This document shows, in pieces, positions 46,675 to 56,285 of a stretch of 64,000 nt of DNA (position 1 is the first letter of the stretch; each line of letters starts with the position of its first letter). Below the pieces are notes generated by a model. The model searched no databases and had not been told where the DNA came from. It was given only the letters and a program-made list of their open reading frames with translations. The position numbers and the translations under genes were made by a program. The stretch is from Terrimesophilobacter mesophilus (GTDB lineage Bacteria > Actinomycetota > Actinomycetes > Actinomycetales > Microbacteriaceae): assembly GCF_014200375.1 (NCBI RefSeq), contig NZ_JACHBP010000001.1, positions 1,116,001-1,180,000 of the forward strand. Reading direction: 5' to 3'.

Positions 46675-48036
46675 TCAGCGGGAGAGACGCTTGCGCACCA
46701 CCGTGGCGAGGGAGTGTGCGATCTCGTCGGCGAGCGCCTGGTCGGATGCCTCCACCATGACGCGCACGAGAGGCTCCGTCCCTGAAGGGCGCAGCAGCAC
46801 GCGTCCGCGGTCGCCGAGCTTCTGCTGTGCGACGACGACGGCCGCCGCAATCGTGTCGTCATCACCGAGAGACTCGTGGTCGACATCCTTCACGTTGACC
46901 ATGATCTGCGGGTACACGGTCATGATCGCGGCCAGTTCGGCGAGGGACTTTCCGGTGCGTGCCATCTCGGCGACGAGGTGCAGGCCGGTCAGTATGCCAT
47001 CGCCGGTCGTCGCATGGGCGGTCATGATGACGTGGCCGGACTGTTCGCCGCCGAGGCTCAACCGGTGCTCGTTGAGCGCCTCGAGCACGTACCGGTCGCC
47101 GACCTTCGTCTCGATCATGGCGATTCCGGATTCCTCCATCGCCAGGCGAAGCCCCAGGTTGCTCATGACGGTGGCGACGAGGGTGTCCTGTGCGAGCATG
47201 CCGCGCTCCTTGAGCGACACGGCAAGGATCGCCATGATCTGGTCGCCGTCGACGATATTGCCGTCGGCGTCCACCGCAAGGCACCGGTCGGCGTCGCCAT
47301 CGTGCGCGATGCCGATGTCCGCTCCGTGTTCGACAACGGCCCGGGCGAGCTGCTCGAGGTGGGTCGAGCCGACGCCGTCGTTGATGTTGACGCCGTCCGG
47401 GTCCGCACCGATGAGGGTGAGCGTCGCGCCCGCACCGCGGAACGCATCCGGAGACACTCCCGACGCCGCACCGTTCGCGCAGTCGAGCACGACGTGCAGG
47501 CCGTCGAGGCGCGACGGAAGCGTGCCGAGCAGGTGGACGAGGTAGCGGTCCTCCGCGTCGGCGAACCGGCGGATGCGCCCGACCTCCGCGCCCTTCGGCG
47601 CGATGGGCGGCTCGGCGAGAGCGGCCTCGATGCGGTCCTCGACCTCATCGGGGAGCTTTGTCCCACCGGAGGCGAAGAACTTGATCCCGTTGTCCGGCGC
47701 AGGGTTGTGCGATGCGGACACCATGACGCCGAAGTCGGCGTTGAAGTCGGCGACCAGGAACGCGAGCGCCGGCGTCGGGATGACCCCTGCGTCGTAGACG
47801 TCCACTCCCGAACTCGCGAGGCCCGCCGCAACCGATGCGGAGATGAACTCCCCAGAGATGCGCGGGTCTCGCGCGAGGACGGCGACCGGCCTCCTGCCGG
47901 AGGCGCGACGTCCGTCAGCGTAACGACCTTTGCCGAGAACCACCGCGGCGGCCTGGGCGAGTCGGAGCGACAACTCCACCGTCAGGGTCTCGTTGGCGAG
48001 ACCCCGGACTCCATCCGTGCCGAAAAGCCGGGGCAT
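46675..48036 (-). CDS. glmM: Phosphoglucosamine mutase GlmM
   Basis: GlmM isomerises glucosamine-6-phosphate to the 1-phosphate on the way to UDP-GlcNAc. The 453-residue protein has the phosphoserine active site in [16 protein letters not shown], the metal loop DGDADRC, the sugar loop GGEQSGHV and the C-terminal phosphate loop [14 protein letters not shown]. It follows rpsI by 20 bases, so an rplM-rpsI-glmM operon is likely. The same order occurs in mycobacteria. Confidence 0.97.
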   Translation of the reverse strand: MPRLFGTDGVRGLANETLTVELSLRLAQAAAVVLGKGRYADGRRASGRRPVAVLARDPRISGEFISASVAAGLASSGVDVYDAGVIPTPALAFLVADFNADFGVMVSASHNPAPDNGIKFFASGGTKLPDEVEDRIEAALAEPPIAPKGAEVGRIRRFADAEDRYLVHLLGTLPSRLDGLHVVLDCANGAASGVSPDAFRGAGATLTLIGADPDGVNINDGVGSTHLEQLARAVVEHGADIGIAHDGDADRCLAVDADGNIVDGDQIMAILAVSLKERGMLAQDTLVATVMSNLGLRLAMEESGIAMIETKVGDRYVLEALNEHRLSLGGEQSGHVIMTAHATTGDGILTGLHLVAEMARTGKSLAELAAIMTVYPQIMVNVKDVDHESLGDDDTIAAAVVVAQQKLGDRGRVLLRPSGTEPLVRVMVEASDQALADEIAHSLATVVRKRLSR

Positions 48037-48056
48037 GACCGTGCGGCCCGTACCGA

Positions 48057-48581
48057 CTAGCGCTTCGAGAACTGAGGGGCCTTGCGGGCCTTCTTGAGTC
48101 CAGCCTTCTTCCGCTCGATCACGCGAGCATCGCGACTGAGGAATCCGGCCTTCTTGAGCTCCGGGCGGTTGTTCTCACGGTCGATCTCGTTGAGCGCGCG
48201 GGCGATACCGAGGCGCAGCGCACCGGCCTGGCCGGAGGGGCCACCGCCCGTGATGCGCGCGATGACGTCGTAGCTGCCGATCAGGTCGAGAACCTTGAAC
48301 GGGTCATTGATGAGCTGCTGGTGCAGCTTGTTGGGGAAGTAGTTCGCGAGCTCGCGACCGTTCACCGTGATCGTGCCGGTGCCGGGGACGAGGCGCACGC
48401 GGGCGATCGCCTGCTTGCGACGGCCGACCGCTGCGCCGGGGACGTTGAGGACCGCGCGCGGCGCGCGCGGTGCCGACGCCGCCGGGGTCTCGGTCGTGAA
48501 GCTCTCCGGTGCATCGTCGATGACACCGTCCACCGCTGCCTCAGCGGCCTCGGTGTCGATGGAGTCTGAAATCTTCGCCAT
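48057..48581 (-). CDS. rpsI: 30S ribosomal protein S9
   Basis: S9 sits at the P-site of the 30S head, with its C-terminal KR tail contacting tRNA. The 174-residue product has the core [17 protein letters not shown] and ends KAPQFSKR as expected. The first 48 residues form an acidic, alanine-rich extension not found in E. coli S9. Similar extensions appear on other ribosomal proteins in this window. It follows rplM. Confidence 0.96.
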   Translation of the reverse strand: MAKISDSIDTEAAEAAVDGVIDDAPESFTTETPAASAPRAPRAVLNVPGAAVGRRKQAIARVRLVPGTGTITVNGRELANYFPNKLHQQLINDPFKVLDLIGSYDVIARITGGGPSGQAGALRLGIARALNEIDRENNRPELKKAGFLSRDARVIERKKAGLKKARKAPQFSKR

Positions 48582-48609
48582 GAAAAGGTCCTTTGCTATT
48601 CAGCCGGCG

Positions 48610-49053
48610 CTACTGCGCGACCTGGGTCAGTGAGTAGGGCTTGGGCTGCTGTGCAGCGTGGGGGTGCTCAGCACCGGCGTAGACCTTGAGCTTGCTGAGC
48701 TGGGCGCGACCGATCGAGTTCTTCGGGAGCATGCCGCGGACGGCCTTCTCGACGGCGCGGGTGGGGTGCTTCGCGAGCATCTGCGAGTACGTGGTGGCGG
48801 ACAGTCCGCCCGGATAACCGGAGTGCGTGTACGACTTCTTCTGCTCCAGCTTCGCGCCGGTGAGCGCGACCTTGTCCGCATTGATGACGATGACGAAATC
48901 CCCCGTGTCGACGTGCGGGGCGAAGGTCGGCTTGTGCTTGCCGCGGAGGAGGACGGCGACGTGGCTGGCGAGTCGGCCGAGCACGACATCCGTGGCATCG
49001 ATCACGAGCCACTCGCGAGTGACGGTGTCGGGCTTCGGCGTGTATGTACGCAT
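48610..49053 (-). CDS. rplM: 50S ribosomal protein L13
   Basis: L13 is an early assembly protein of the large subunit. The 147-residue product starts [22 protein letters not shown] and ends SLTQVAQ. I chose ATG 49053; upstream in-frame sequence is non-conserved. It heads rplM-rpsI-glmM, driven by the promoter at 49191-49219, with a leader of about 130 bases that could hold an autoregulatory site, as L13 of E. coli controls its own operon. Confidence 0.96.
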   Translation of the reverse strand: MRTYTPKPDTVTREWLVIDATDVVLGRLASHVAVLLRGKHKPTFAPHVDTGDFVIVINADKVALTGAKLEQKKSYTHSGYPGGLSATTYSQMLAKHPTRAVEKAVRGMLPKNSIGRAQLSKLKVYAGAEHPHAAQQPKPYSLTQVAQ

Positions 49054-49190
49054 GATTCGGTACTGCTCTCTGTTCGAAGGGAGTTGTTCGTGAATCCCAC
49101 TCCGTGGCCGTTGACGGCGAAGACACGTCGTGAACGAATCCGGTGGAGGGCTCAACTTCGGGCGCCCGCTGGCGCGGACACCAAGGATCA

Positions 49191-49219
49191 AGAATAGCCG
49201 ACGCGACGGGCCCGGTCAA
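49191..49219 (-). promoter_or_regulatory. rplM-rpsI promoter (TTGACC-17-TATTCT)
   Basis: On the minus strand TTGACC (49214-49219) and TATTCT (49191-49196) are 17 bases apart. The 14 bases right after the -10 (TGATCCTTGGTGTC, 49177-49190) are identical to those after the infA -10. Confidence 0.75.
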
Positions 49220-49228
49220 ACGAGGAGG

Positions 49229-50131
49229 TCAGCTCCGCTCGCCGATCGGGTCCCTCTTCGCGCGGGTCTGCTCCGCTCGCGCGGCGAGGTCCTCGTCATC
49301 CGGATACCCGACCTCCATGAGCGTCAGGCCTTTCGCCGGCACGACCTTGAACTCACTCGTCCTGGCGAGCGCCTCGCGGAGCTCGAGGAGCCTCGTCGCG
49401 GTCAGTCGTCCCTGCCCGACGGCGATCGTCGCGCCGACCAGCGCGCGGACCATGCTGTGACAGAACGCGTCGGCTTTCACCCTGGCCACCAGGACACCGG
49501 CGTCGTTCCGGGACCACGAGAACTCCTGGAGGGTTCGGATGCTCGTCGATCCCTCCCTGGACTTGCAGAAGGATGCCCAGTCGTGGAGGCCGAGGAGCCC
49601 GCCTGCCGCCTCGTCCATGGCCCCGACATCCAGTCGGCCGGGGAACCAGAGCGTTCCCGCCCGCTCGAGCGGGTTGCGGGGAGCGTCGGCGTCCGCAATC
49701 CGGTACTCGTATCGGCGCCAGACGGCTGAGAATCGGGCGTCGAAACCGGGCGGGGCGATGCTCGAGCTCGCGACCCACACGTCGGTGTCGAGGCCTGCGA
49801 TGCCGTTGAGGCGATCTGCGAGGGCGGATGCGCCGCTTCGCGGTCGACTGCGGCTGAGTCCTGCGCGCTGGTCCGGCGAGAGATCGAGGTGCGCAACCTG
49901 CCCGAGAGCGTGCACCCCGGCATCCGTACGTCCGGCGACAGTGAGCGTTGGCGGTTCTCCCAGGCGCCCGAACACGGTGGCGAGAGTATCTTCGAGCACG
50001 CCCTGCACCGTGCGTAAACCCGGCTGGCGACCCCAGCCCCTGAATGCGGTGCCGTCGTATGCGATGTCGAGCCTCAGGCGGATCGACCCGTCATCCTGGC
50101 CGTCATGCCCGCGTTCGGATGCCAATGCCAC
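49229..50131 (-). CDS. truA: tRNA pseudouridine(38-40) synthase TruA
   Basis: TruA isomerises uridines 38-40 in tRNA anticodon stems. The 300-residue protein has LDIAYDGTAFRGWGRQPGLRTVQG and the catalytic Asp in VAGRTDAGVHALGQVAH near residue 70, and the later KSREGSTSIRTL block. It starts at GTG 50131, 6 bases after TAGACT (50138-50143), so it is predicted to be leaderless. In mycobacteria truA directly follows rplQ, whereas here two genes lie between. Confidence 0.94.
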   Translation of the reverse strand: MALASERGHDGQDDGSIRLRLDIAYDGTAFRGWGRQPGLRTVQGVLEDTLATVFGRLGEPPTLTVAGRTDAGVHALGQVAHLDLSPDQRAGLSRSRPRSGASALADRLNGIAGLDTDVWVASSSIAPPGFDARFSAVWRRYEYRIADADAPRNPLERAGTLWFPGRLDVGAMDEAAGGLLGLHDWASFCKSREGSTSIRTLQEFSWSRNDAGVLVARVKADAFCHSMVRALVGATIAVGQGRLTATRLLELREALARTSEFKVVPAKGLTLMEVGYPDDEDLAARAEQTRAKRDPIGERS

Positions 50132-50137
50132 ACGCCG

Positions 50138-50143
50138 AGTCTA
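50138..50143 (-). promoter_or_regulatory. truA -10 box TAGACT
   Basis: TAGACT on the minus strand ends 6 bases before the GTG start of truA, so transcription should begin at or within a base or two of the start codon. Confidence 0.5.
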
Positions 50144-50156
50144 CTGAGGGCGGGGC

Positions 50157-52124
50157 ATGCCTCTTCCAGCAATTGACCCTCGCCGCCGCGCGGGGGAAGC
50201 TTGGACGGAGATGCCACAGAAGACGCAGCCCGCCACGAAGAGCCGGCCTTCCCCGCCCGCGCGATTCGCGGGACTCGACGGCCTGCGCGCCATCGCGGTC
50301 ACCACCGTGATCCTGTTCCACCTCACCCCTGGTGCGCTGCCGGGGGGCTACCTCGGCGTCGACATCTTCTTCGTCATCAGCGGGTTCCTGATCACGGCCC
50401 TGCTCATCAGGGAGCACGACAAGAACGGGAGGATCCGTCTTGCCGACTTCTGGCGCCGTCGGGCGCGGCGGCTGCTTCCCGCGCTCGTCGTCCTCGTTCT
50501 CGCGTGCTGCTCACTCGCCCTCGTGGCGGGGGGCAATGTCCTCGTCGGCCTGGGACGCCAGGTGCTCGGCGCCGCGACCTTCAGCAGCAACTGGCTGTCC
50601 ATCGCGAGCGGTTCGAGCTACTTCACGGAGGCGAATCCCGAACTGTTCCGCAACCTGTGGTCGCTCGCGGTCGAGGAGCAGTTCTACCTCGTGTGGCCGC
50701 TCGCGCTTCTCGCCCTGCTGCTCGTCCGCAGCACGGCCATCCGCTGCGCCGTGCTCGGGGTGCTCGCCGCAGTCTCGATCGCCGCCATGTGGTTCCTCTA
50801 CTCGCCGGGCGGCGACGCCACGCGCGTGTATTACGGCACCGACACGCACAGTTTCGGCCTCGCGATCGGCGCCATCCTCGCGTTCGCCAACGCCCGCTGG
50901 TGGCCGTGGCCGCTCGCCTGGCCGCGCTGGTCGAGAATCGCGCTGCCCACCGTGGGCGCGATCGCGGTGGCGGGTCTCCTCGTGGCCTCCGTCATCCTGC
51001 CCGCCGATGCCGACGTGACCTACCAGGGCGGGCTCGCAGTCGTCGCGCTGCTCACGGCCGTCGCGATCGGCGGGGCGACGATGCCGGCGTCCGCGCTGGG
51101 GAGGGTCCTGGATGTCGCGCCCCTGAGGTGGGTGGGCGAGCGCTCCTACGGCCTGTACCTGTGGCACTGGCCCGCGTTCGTCCTCGCGGCGGCATTCCTT
51201 CCCTCCCTCTCACTCGATGGGGGCGGGGGGTGGATTCTCGGCGGAATCGCTCTTATCGCGACCCTGCTCGCGGCGACCCTGTCCTACCGCTACATCGAGC
51301 AGCCGATCCGGAGGAATGGATTCCGGCACACCCTGCGCCACTGGTTCTGGTCACGCCGGCGGGAAGCGAGAGCTCCCGCGCCCGGCTGGCGCGCCACGGT
51401 GACACGCGTCGTCGCGAGCGCCCTGGCTGCCTGCCTCGTGCTGCTGGCGGGTGCCGCATCCGTGATGGCCATCACGCTCGACCCGGGTGAAACGGATGCC
51501 GAGACGATCATCGACGCCGGCAGTGCGATCGCCTCGCCCCCGGCCCCCATTCCGACGCCTGCCACGCCGATCGAATCCGCCCCCGTCGCGATTCCGGCCG
51601 GGGACCAGATCACCGCGATCGGGGACTCTGTCATGCTCGCCTCCGCGCCGGAGTTGGCCCAGGCATTCCCCGGCATCTCGATCAACGCCGTCGTCTCACG
51701 CCAACTGGTTCAGGCGCCGGCGATCCTTTCTTCGCTCAAGAAGAAGGGAAAGCTGCGACCGACCATCCTCCTCGGGCTCGGCACCAACGGCCCGATCGAG
51801 CCCAAGGTCCTCGACCAGATTCGAATGCTCGCCGGCACGGATCACCACATCGTCGTCGTGAACGTCCAGGCACCTCGCGGGTGGACCCCGGGGGTGAACG
51901 CCGCGCTCGCGGCCTTCGCGCTCCGGTATCGCAACGTCGAACTGGCCAATTGGCACAATGCCATCGCGGGGAAGCTCAGTCTGCTCGCTCGCGACCAGAT
52001 CCATCCCGGTCCCAGTGGAGGCGCCCTCTACGCCAAGACGGTGAAGGATGCCCTGCAACGGTTGGCGGAACTGCCACCGCTCCTGAGCGCCAACGACTAC
52101 GGCCTCGCGCCGCGACCGTCCTGA
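50157..52124 (+). CDS. Acyltransferase-3 (OafA/YrhL) with C-terminal SGNH domain
   Basis: This 655-residue membrane enzyme O-acylates surface polysaccharide or peptidoglycan. The ten-helix acyltransferase-3 domain (about 35-385) has FAGLDGLRAIAVTTVILFH and the GGYLGVDIFFVISGFLIT block. After another helix near 420 comes an extracytoplasmic SGNH domain (about 480-655) with IGDSVM (nucleophile Ser), LGTNG and DQIHPGPSGG (Asp-His pair). The start used is ATG 50157, with ATG 50211 a plausible alternative. The upstream membrane part should pass acyl groups out for the SGNH domain to transfer. It separates truA from the rplQ end of the operon. Confidence 0.88.
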   Translation: MPLPAIDPRRRAGEAWTEMPQKTQPATKSRPSPPARFAGLDGLRAIAVTTVILFHLTPGALPGGYLGVDIFFVISGFLITALLIREHDKNGRIRLADFWRRRARRLLPALVVLVLACCSLALVAGGNVLVGLGRQVLGAATFSSNWLSIASGSSYFTEANPELFRNLWSLAVEEQFYLVWPLALLALLLVRSTAIRCAVLGVLAAVSIAAMWFLYSPGGDATRVYYGTDTHSFGLAIGAILAFANARWWPWPLAWPRWSRIALPTVGAIAVAGLLVASVILPADADVTYQGGLAVVALLTAVAIGGATMPASALGRVLDVAPLRWVGERSYGLYLWHWPAFVLAAAFLPSLSLDGGGGWILGGIALIATLLAATLSYRYIEQPIRRNGFRHTLRHWFWSRRREARAPAPGWRATVTRVVASALAACLVLLAGAASVMAITLDPGETDAETIIDAGSAIASPPAPIPTPATPIESAPVAIPAGDQITAIGDSVMLASAPELAQAFPGISINAVVSRQLVQAPAILSSLKKKGKLRPTILLGLGTNGPIEPKVLDQIRMLAGTDHHIVVVNVQAPRGWTPGVNAALAAFALRYRNVELANWHNAIAGKLSLLARDQIHPGPSGGALYAKTVKDALQRLAELPPLLSANDYGLAPRPS

Positions 52125-52132
52125 GGCTCGGT

Positions 52133-53158
52133 TCAGAACTCCTTGTTGAGCTGCAGACTGCGGTTGGCTTCGGTGAAACCCACCCCGGTGTAAAGGCCGA
52201 GAGCGCCGGTCGGATTCTCGGCATCGACGTCGAGCACGGCCATCTCGAGTCCTGCGGCGGCGACCGCTTCGAGCGTGCGGGTGAGAAGGGCAGGGGCGAT
52301 GCCTCGTCCGCGGTGTGCGCGGCGCACGCCCACGAGGTTGATGTAGGCCGAACTGAACCCCTGCGGCGCGAAGTCCTCCTGGTTGACCTCGCTGATCACG
52401 AACCCGGCGACCTCGCCATCCGGCGCGATGGCGAGGAAGGAGAGGTCGGGGCGGAACACCGAGCGCGCGACCATCTCGTTCCAGTTCTCCTCCGAGGTCG
52501 GCTGGCTGCCCCAGTGGTCTCGGAAGGAGTCGTTCCGCGCGAGTCGTGCTGCCTCAGATCCTGCAGCGTCGAACGGCACGATCTCGAACCCGTCAAGCGG
52601 TCGAGTGCGGATGGGTTCCGAGAGATCCCGCCGCAGTTCGAGGAAGTATCGGGCAATCCGAAACCCTGCGCGCTCGGCGAGATGGATCGTCGCGCTGGCC
52701 CTCTCGTCGGTCCACACGATCATCCAGCCGGGCAGTTCCTTGTCCGAACCTGCGAACTGCTGCAGTGCGCGGGCCTCCTGCCAGGCCAGCATCTTCCGGC
52801 CGATGCCTTTGCCGCGTTCCGACGGCCGCACGCCGCCCTCCAGGATCGAGCGCACGAGGGTTTCCTGGCCGGGGCCGAGCACCGCCATACCGAAGGCGAG
52901 CACCCCGCCGGTGCGACTGACCGCGAGGAGGGAGTCATGCTCCAGGGAGACGTAGGAGTGGCCGAGCTCCTCCTCGATCTCCTCCCTCGTCGTCACGAAG
53001 TGCGGATGATCGACGGCATCGATGGCCCGCGCGCAGTCCAGGAGCGCGTCGACGTCGTCAGCGGTCGCCGGCCGCCACCTGATGTCGTCCGTGGATTCAG
53101 GGACCGGGAGGACGCGGGGCGCCTCGACGCGGTCTCGAAGCCGGGTCATGCTCTTCAT
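52133..53158 (-). CDS. Double-GNAT acetyltransferase (MshD-like)
   Basis: This 341-residue protein has two tandem GNAT domains. The second shows the acetyl-CoA motif VRRAHRGRGIAPALLTRTLEA and LDVDAENPTGALGLYTGVGF, while the first has SERGKGIGRKMLAWQEAR. The layout resembles mycothiol synthase MshD, which has one active and one degenerate GNAT domain, but the specificity motifs are not conclusive. ATG 53158 is preferred (TAGTGT lies 8 bases upstream); an in-frame GTG at 53170 is possible. It is convergent with the acyltransferase gene. Confidence 0.82.
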   Translation of the reverse strand: MKSMTRLRDRVEAPRVLPVPESTDDIRWRPATADDVDALLDCARAIDAVDHPHFVTTREEIEEELGHSYVSLEHDSLLAVSRTGGVLAFGMAVLGPGQETLVRSILEGGVRPSERGKGIGRKMLAWQEARALQQFAGSDKELPGWMIVWTDERASATIHLAERAGFRIARYFLELRRDLSEPIRTRPLDGFEIVPFDAAGSEAARLARNDSFRDHWGSQPTSEENWNEMVARSVFRPDLSFLAIAPDGEVAGFVISEVNQEDFAPQGFSSAYINLVGVRRAHRGRGIAPALLTRTLEAVAAAGLEMAVLDVDAENPTGALGLYTGVGFTEANRSLQLNKEF

Positions 53159-53199
53159 GGATGACGACACTACGGCCAGACCAGCCGTTCGCCAAACGA

Positions 53200-53235
53200 A
53201 AGGGGGGCCGGGCTCTTTCGAGCCCGACCCCCCTT
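53200..53235. terminator. Terminator of the infA-rplQ operon
   Basis: A 16-bp stem with one mismatch (arm AAGGGGGGCC..., loop TTTC) lies 26 bases after the rplQ stop, and the minus-strand sequence continues TTTCGTTT. It is the strong end point of the rpoA-rplQ transcript. Confidence 0.85.
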
Positions 53236-53261
53236 CGAACGGGTTGTCGATGTTGTCGGGA

Positions 53262-53897
53262 CTACTTGTCCGAGTCGCCGGCTACCTCAGAGTCGGCGTC
53301 GGCGGCCTCGTCGGCGGCCTCCGCCTCCTCTGCGCGCTCGATCTCGACGACATCCGCCTCGACGGGCGCCTCTTCGGTCTCGACCGCCTCTGCAGAAGCC
53401 TCAGCAGCGGCATCTGCCACGGGCACGTCCTCGGCGGGCGCGTCCTCGGCAGGCACCTCCGCGGACTCCTCGACGACATCCTCGACCGGAGCAGCCTTCG
53501 GCTTCTTCGTCTCCGCCTTGGCGCGGGGCTTGGCGTTGACCGGCTCGAGAACGAGCTCGATCTGTACCATCGGTGCGTTGTCGCCCTTGCGGAAACCCAG
53601 CTTCGTGATGCGCGTGTAGCCGCCATCGCGCTCCGCGACGAGTGGTGCGATCTGGGTGAACAGCTCGTGGACGACTCCCTTGTCACCGATCACCGCGAGG
53701 ACGCGGCGACGCGCGTGCAGGTCGCCCCGCTTCGCGAACGTGATGAGGCGCTCGGCAACCGGGCGAAGGCGCTTCGCCTTCGTCTCGGTGGTCTTGATGC
53801 TCTTGTGGGTGAACAGCGCGGCGGCGAGGTTCGCAAGCAGGAGTCGCTCGTGAGCCGGTCCGCCGCCGAGACGCGGGCCCTTGGTTGGCTTAGGCAT
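53262..53897 (-). CDS. rplQ: 50S ribosomal protein L17 with acidic C-terminal tail
   Basis: L17 lines the exit-tunnel side of the 50S. The first 120 residues are a normal L17 ([34 protein letters not shown]). From about 121 to 211 the protein carries a basic hinge, then a long Ala/Glu/Val acidic tail ending EVAGDSDK, rarely this long outside actinobacteria. It follows rpoA by 39 bases and ends the operon. Confidence 0.96.
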   Translation of the reverse strand: MPKPTKGPRLGGGPAHERLLLANLAAALFTHKSIKTTETKAKRLRPVAERLITFAKRGDLHARRRVLAVIGDKGVVHELFTQIAPLVAERDGGYTRITKLGFRKGDNAPMVQIELVLEPVNAKPRAKAETKKPKAAPVEDVVEESAEVPAEDAPAEDVPVADAAAEASAEAVETEEAPVEADVVEIERAEEAEAADEAADADSEVAGDSDK

Positions 53898-53936
53898 TGT
53901 TGGTTTTCTCCAGGATCAGATTGGTCAGGGCCGAGC

Positions 53937-54929
53937 TCAGTTGCTCTCGTCGTCGTCGTACCCGCTGTAGAAGTGGGCGCCGTCGAATCCGGGAACCGTG
54001 TCCTTGAGGGAGAGGCCGAGTTCGACGAGCTTGTCCTTGACCTCCTCGACGGACTTCGAACCGAAGTTCCGGATGTTCATGAGCTGCGTCTCCGAGAGCG
54101 CGACGAGCTCGCTCACCGAGTTGATGCCCTCGCGCTTCAGGCAGTTGTAGCTGCGCACGGACAGGTCGAGGTCCTCGATCGGCATGCTCAGCTCGCTCGA
54201 CAGGACGGCATCCACCGGCGCCGGGCCGATCTCGATGCCCTCTGCGGCGGAGTTCAGTTCGCGCGCGAGTCCGAACAGCTCGGTCAGCGTGCGACCGGCC
54301 GACGCGATCGCGTCGCGAGGGGTGATCGCATTCTTGGTCTCGACATCCACGACCAACCGGTCGAAGTCGGTGCGCTCACCGGCACGCGTCGCCTCGACGC
54401 GGTAGGTGACCTTGAGAACGGGAGAGTAGATCGAGTCGATCGGGATCTGGCCCGCCTCGCTGAACTCGTTGCGGTTCTGCGTCGCGGACACGTATCCGCG
54501 GCCGCGCTCGATCGTCAGCTCGAGTTCGAACCGCGCCTTGTCGTTGAGGGTGGCGATGACGAGTTCCGGGTTGTGGATCTCGACACCGGCCGGCGCGGAG
54601 ATGTCCGCCGCCGTGACCTCCCCAGAACCCTGCTTGCGCAGGTACGCGGTGATGGGCTCATCGTGCTCGCTCGAGACGACGAGCCCCTTGATGTTCAGGA
54701 TGATCTCGGTGACGTCTTCCTTCACGCCGGGGATGGTGCTGAACTCGTGGAGCACACCGTCGAGACGGATGCTCGTGACCGCTGCCCCCGGGATGGATGA
54801 CAGGAGGGTACGACGGAGTGAGTTCCCCAGGGTGTAGCCGAAGCCGGGTTCGAGCGGTTCGATGATGAACCGCGAACGGAACTCGGAGATGTTCTCTTCG
54901 GTGAGGGTCGGTCGCTGTGCAATGAGCAC
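53937..54929 (-). CDS. rpoA: DNA-directed RNA polymerase alpha subunit RpoA
   Basis: RpoA is the assembly scaffold of RNA polymerase. The 330-residue product has the N-terminal domain ([25 protein letters not shown]) and the C-terminal alpha-CTD (about 240-310) that binds UP elements and activators, with [16 protein letters not shown]. It starts at GTG 54929 after AAAGGAATC. An acidic tail (SGYDDDESN) closes it. It sits between rpsK and rplQ, and a hairpin lies in the 175-base gap before it. Confidence 0.97.
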   Translation of the reverse strand: MLIAQRPTLTEENISEFRSRFIIEPLEPGFGYTLGNSLRRTLLSSIPGAAVTSIRLDGVLHEFSTIPGVKEDVTEIILNIKGLVVSSEHDEPITAYLRKQGSGEVTAADISAPAGVEIHNPELVIATLNDKARFELELTIERGRGYVSATQNRNEFSEAGQIPIDSIYSPVLKVTYRVEATRAGERTDFDRLVVDVETKNAITPRDAIASAGRTLTELFGLARELNSAAEGIEIGPAPVDAVLSSELSMPIEDLDLSVRSYNCLKREGINSVSELVALSETQLMNIRNFGSKSVEEVKDKLVELGLSLKDTVPGFDGAHFYSGYDDDESN

Positions 54930-55027
54930 GGTTGATTCCTTTCGGCGAAGTGTCCGCTATTTGACACTTGTGCTTTCGACGAGGTGGCTGGCCCGTCGGT
55001 CTGTTGAGTTGTGCGCTGGAGCTTGGA

Positions 55028-55051
55028 GCGAAGGCCATTTCCGGCCTTCGC
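55028..55051. ncRNA. Intercistronic hairpin between rpsK and rpoA
   Basis: A perfect 9-bp stem (GCGAAGGCC, loop ATTTCC, GGCCTTCGC) lies 54 bases after the rpsK stop. It resembles the hairpin after rpmJ in arm sequence, so the two probably do the same job, such as processing, partial termination or protein binding. No T-tract follows. Confidence 0.45.
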
Positions 55052-55104
55052 GGCGACGCCAGCACCGACCGGCTCTGCCCGTCGGATCTGACGCTTAGTT
55101 CTGG

Positions 55105-55503
55105 TTAGACACGGCGCCGTTTGGGCGGGCGGCATCCGTTGTGCGCCTGCGGAGTGACGTCATTGATCGAGCCCACCTCGAGGCCGGCGGCCTGAAGCGA
55201 ACGGATCGCCGTCTCGCGACCCGAACCCGGGCCCTTCACGAAGACATCGACCTTCTTGACACCGTGCTCCTGCGCCTGGCGCGCAGCCGACTCTGCCGAC
55301 ATCTGTGCGGCGTACGGGGTCGACTTGCGCGAGCCCTTGAATCCGACGACGCCAGACGAGGACCAGCTGAGCACGGCCCCGCTGGGGTCCGTGATCGTGA
55401 CGATCGTGTTGTTGAAGGTCGACTTGATGTGGGCCTGGCCCACGGCGACGTTCTTCTTTTCCTTGCGACGCGGCTTGCGTGCCGCGGTCTTCGGTGTAGC
55501 CAT
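55105..55503 (-). CDS. rpsK: 30S ribosomal protein S11
   Basis: S11 forms part of the platform of the 30S next to the E-site. The 132-residue product has [18 protein letters not shown] and ends [16 protein letters not shown]-like, matching family length with a basic N-terminal tail ([12 protein letters not shown]). It follows rpsM by 36 bases. Confidence 0.97.
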   Translation of the reverse strand: MATPKTAARKPRRKEKKNVAVGQAHIKSTFNNTIVTITDPSGAVLSWSSSGVVGFKGSRKSTPYAAQMSAESAARQAQEHGVKKVDVFVKGPGSGRETAIRSLQAAGLEVGSINDVTPQAHNGCRPPKRRRV

Positions 55504-55539
55504 GTGTGGTCTCCTGTCGAAATCTCTGGGCGGCCGCGC

Positions 55540-55914
55540 TTAGCGGGCCTTCTTCTTACCGGCGACGGTGCGCTTCGGGCCCTTGCGGGTACGGGCGTTG
55601 GTCTTGGTGCGCTGTCCGTGGACCGGAAGGCCCTTGCGGTGACGGATACCCTGGTAGCTTCCGATCTCGACCTTGCGGCGGATGTCGGCTGCGACCTCAC
55701 GGCGGAGGTCGCCCTCTACCTTGAAGTTTCCTTCGATGTAGTCGCGGAGCGCGATGAGCTGGTCATCGCTGAGGTCCTTGACGCGGATCTCTCCGCTGAT
55801 GTCGGTGGCGGCGAGGGCCTTGAGGGCACTCGTACGGCCGACTCCGTAGATGTAGGTCAATGCGACCTCCACGCGCTTGTCGCGCGGGATGTCGACTCCT
55901 GCTAAACGAGCCAT
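55540..55914 (-). CDS. rpsM: 30S ribosomal protein S13
   Basis: S13 lies at the top of the 30S head and contacts the P-site tRNA through its C-terminal tail. The 124-residue product starts [21 protein letters not shown] and ends [11 protein letters not shown] 55914 has AGGAG (CACAGGAGTAG) upstream. It is preceded by a 190-base gap after rpmJ that contains small hairpins and a possible extra promoter. Confidence 0.97.
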   Translation of the reverse strand: MARLAGVDIPRDKRVEVALTYIYGVGRTSALKALAATDISGEIRVKDLSDDQLIALRDYIEGNFKVEGDLRREVAADIRRKVEIGSYQGIRHRKGLPVHGQRTKTNARTRKGPKRTVAGKKKAR

Positions 55915-56077
55915 TCTGGCTACTCCTGTGAGTGTGTGGAGGTCTGACGAAGCGAAGTACACCGGCCTCCAACCGGTGGTGTCGGCTCCGAGAGGAGCTT
56001 CTTACGCCACGATGTGGTGTTTTCAGTTATGTAGTCCACGGGACCGTGCGAGCGGGACGCTCGCCAGCATCGAGGCT

Positions 56078-56101
56078 GCGAAGGTCAGAAATGACCTTCG
56101 C
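56078..56101. ncRNA. Intercistronic hairpin after rpmJ
   Basis: A perfect 10-bp stem with a GAAA tetraloop on the plus strand (TTTC on the coding side) begins 3 bases after the rpmJ stop. Arms are GCGAAGGTCA and TGACCTTCGC. It may attenuate or process the operon before rpsM. There is no T-tract. Confidence 0.5.
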
Positions 56102-56103
56102 TG

Positions 56104-56217
56104 TCAGCCCTGACGCTGCTTGTGACGCGGGTTCTCGCAAATGACCATGACCCGGCCATTACGGCGGATCACCTTGCACTTGTCACAGATCTTCTTGACG
56201 CTGGGGTTGACCTTCAT
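56104..56217 (-). CDS. rpmJ: 50S ribosomal protein L36
   Basis: L36 is a zinc-ribbon protein of the large subunit. The 37-codon gene reads [20 protein letters not shown] through [11 protein letters not shown], with the CxxC, Cys and His zinc ligands of the C+ type. It lies between infA and rpsM as in most bacteria and is shorter than typical gene-finder cut-offs. Confidence 0.96.
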   Translation of the reverse strand: MKVNPSVKKICDKCKVIRRNGRVMVICENPRHKQRQG

Positions 56218-56285
56218 GAGTGTTGCCTTTTCGCTGTCGTCGTGCTCGCGGAGTGCCGCGGGCCGTTACTTTCCAGCAGCCGGTT

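Noticed and set aside
54930-55104. tRNA or other structured RNA gene in the gap before rpoA
   Set aside because: No cloverleaf or T-loop GTTCRANNC motif is present; the only structure is the 9-bp hairpin at 55028-55051.
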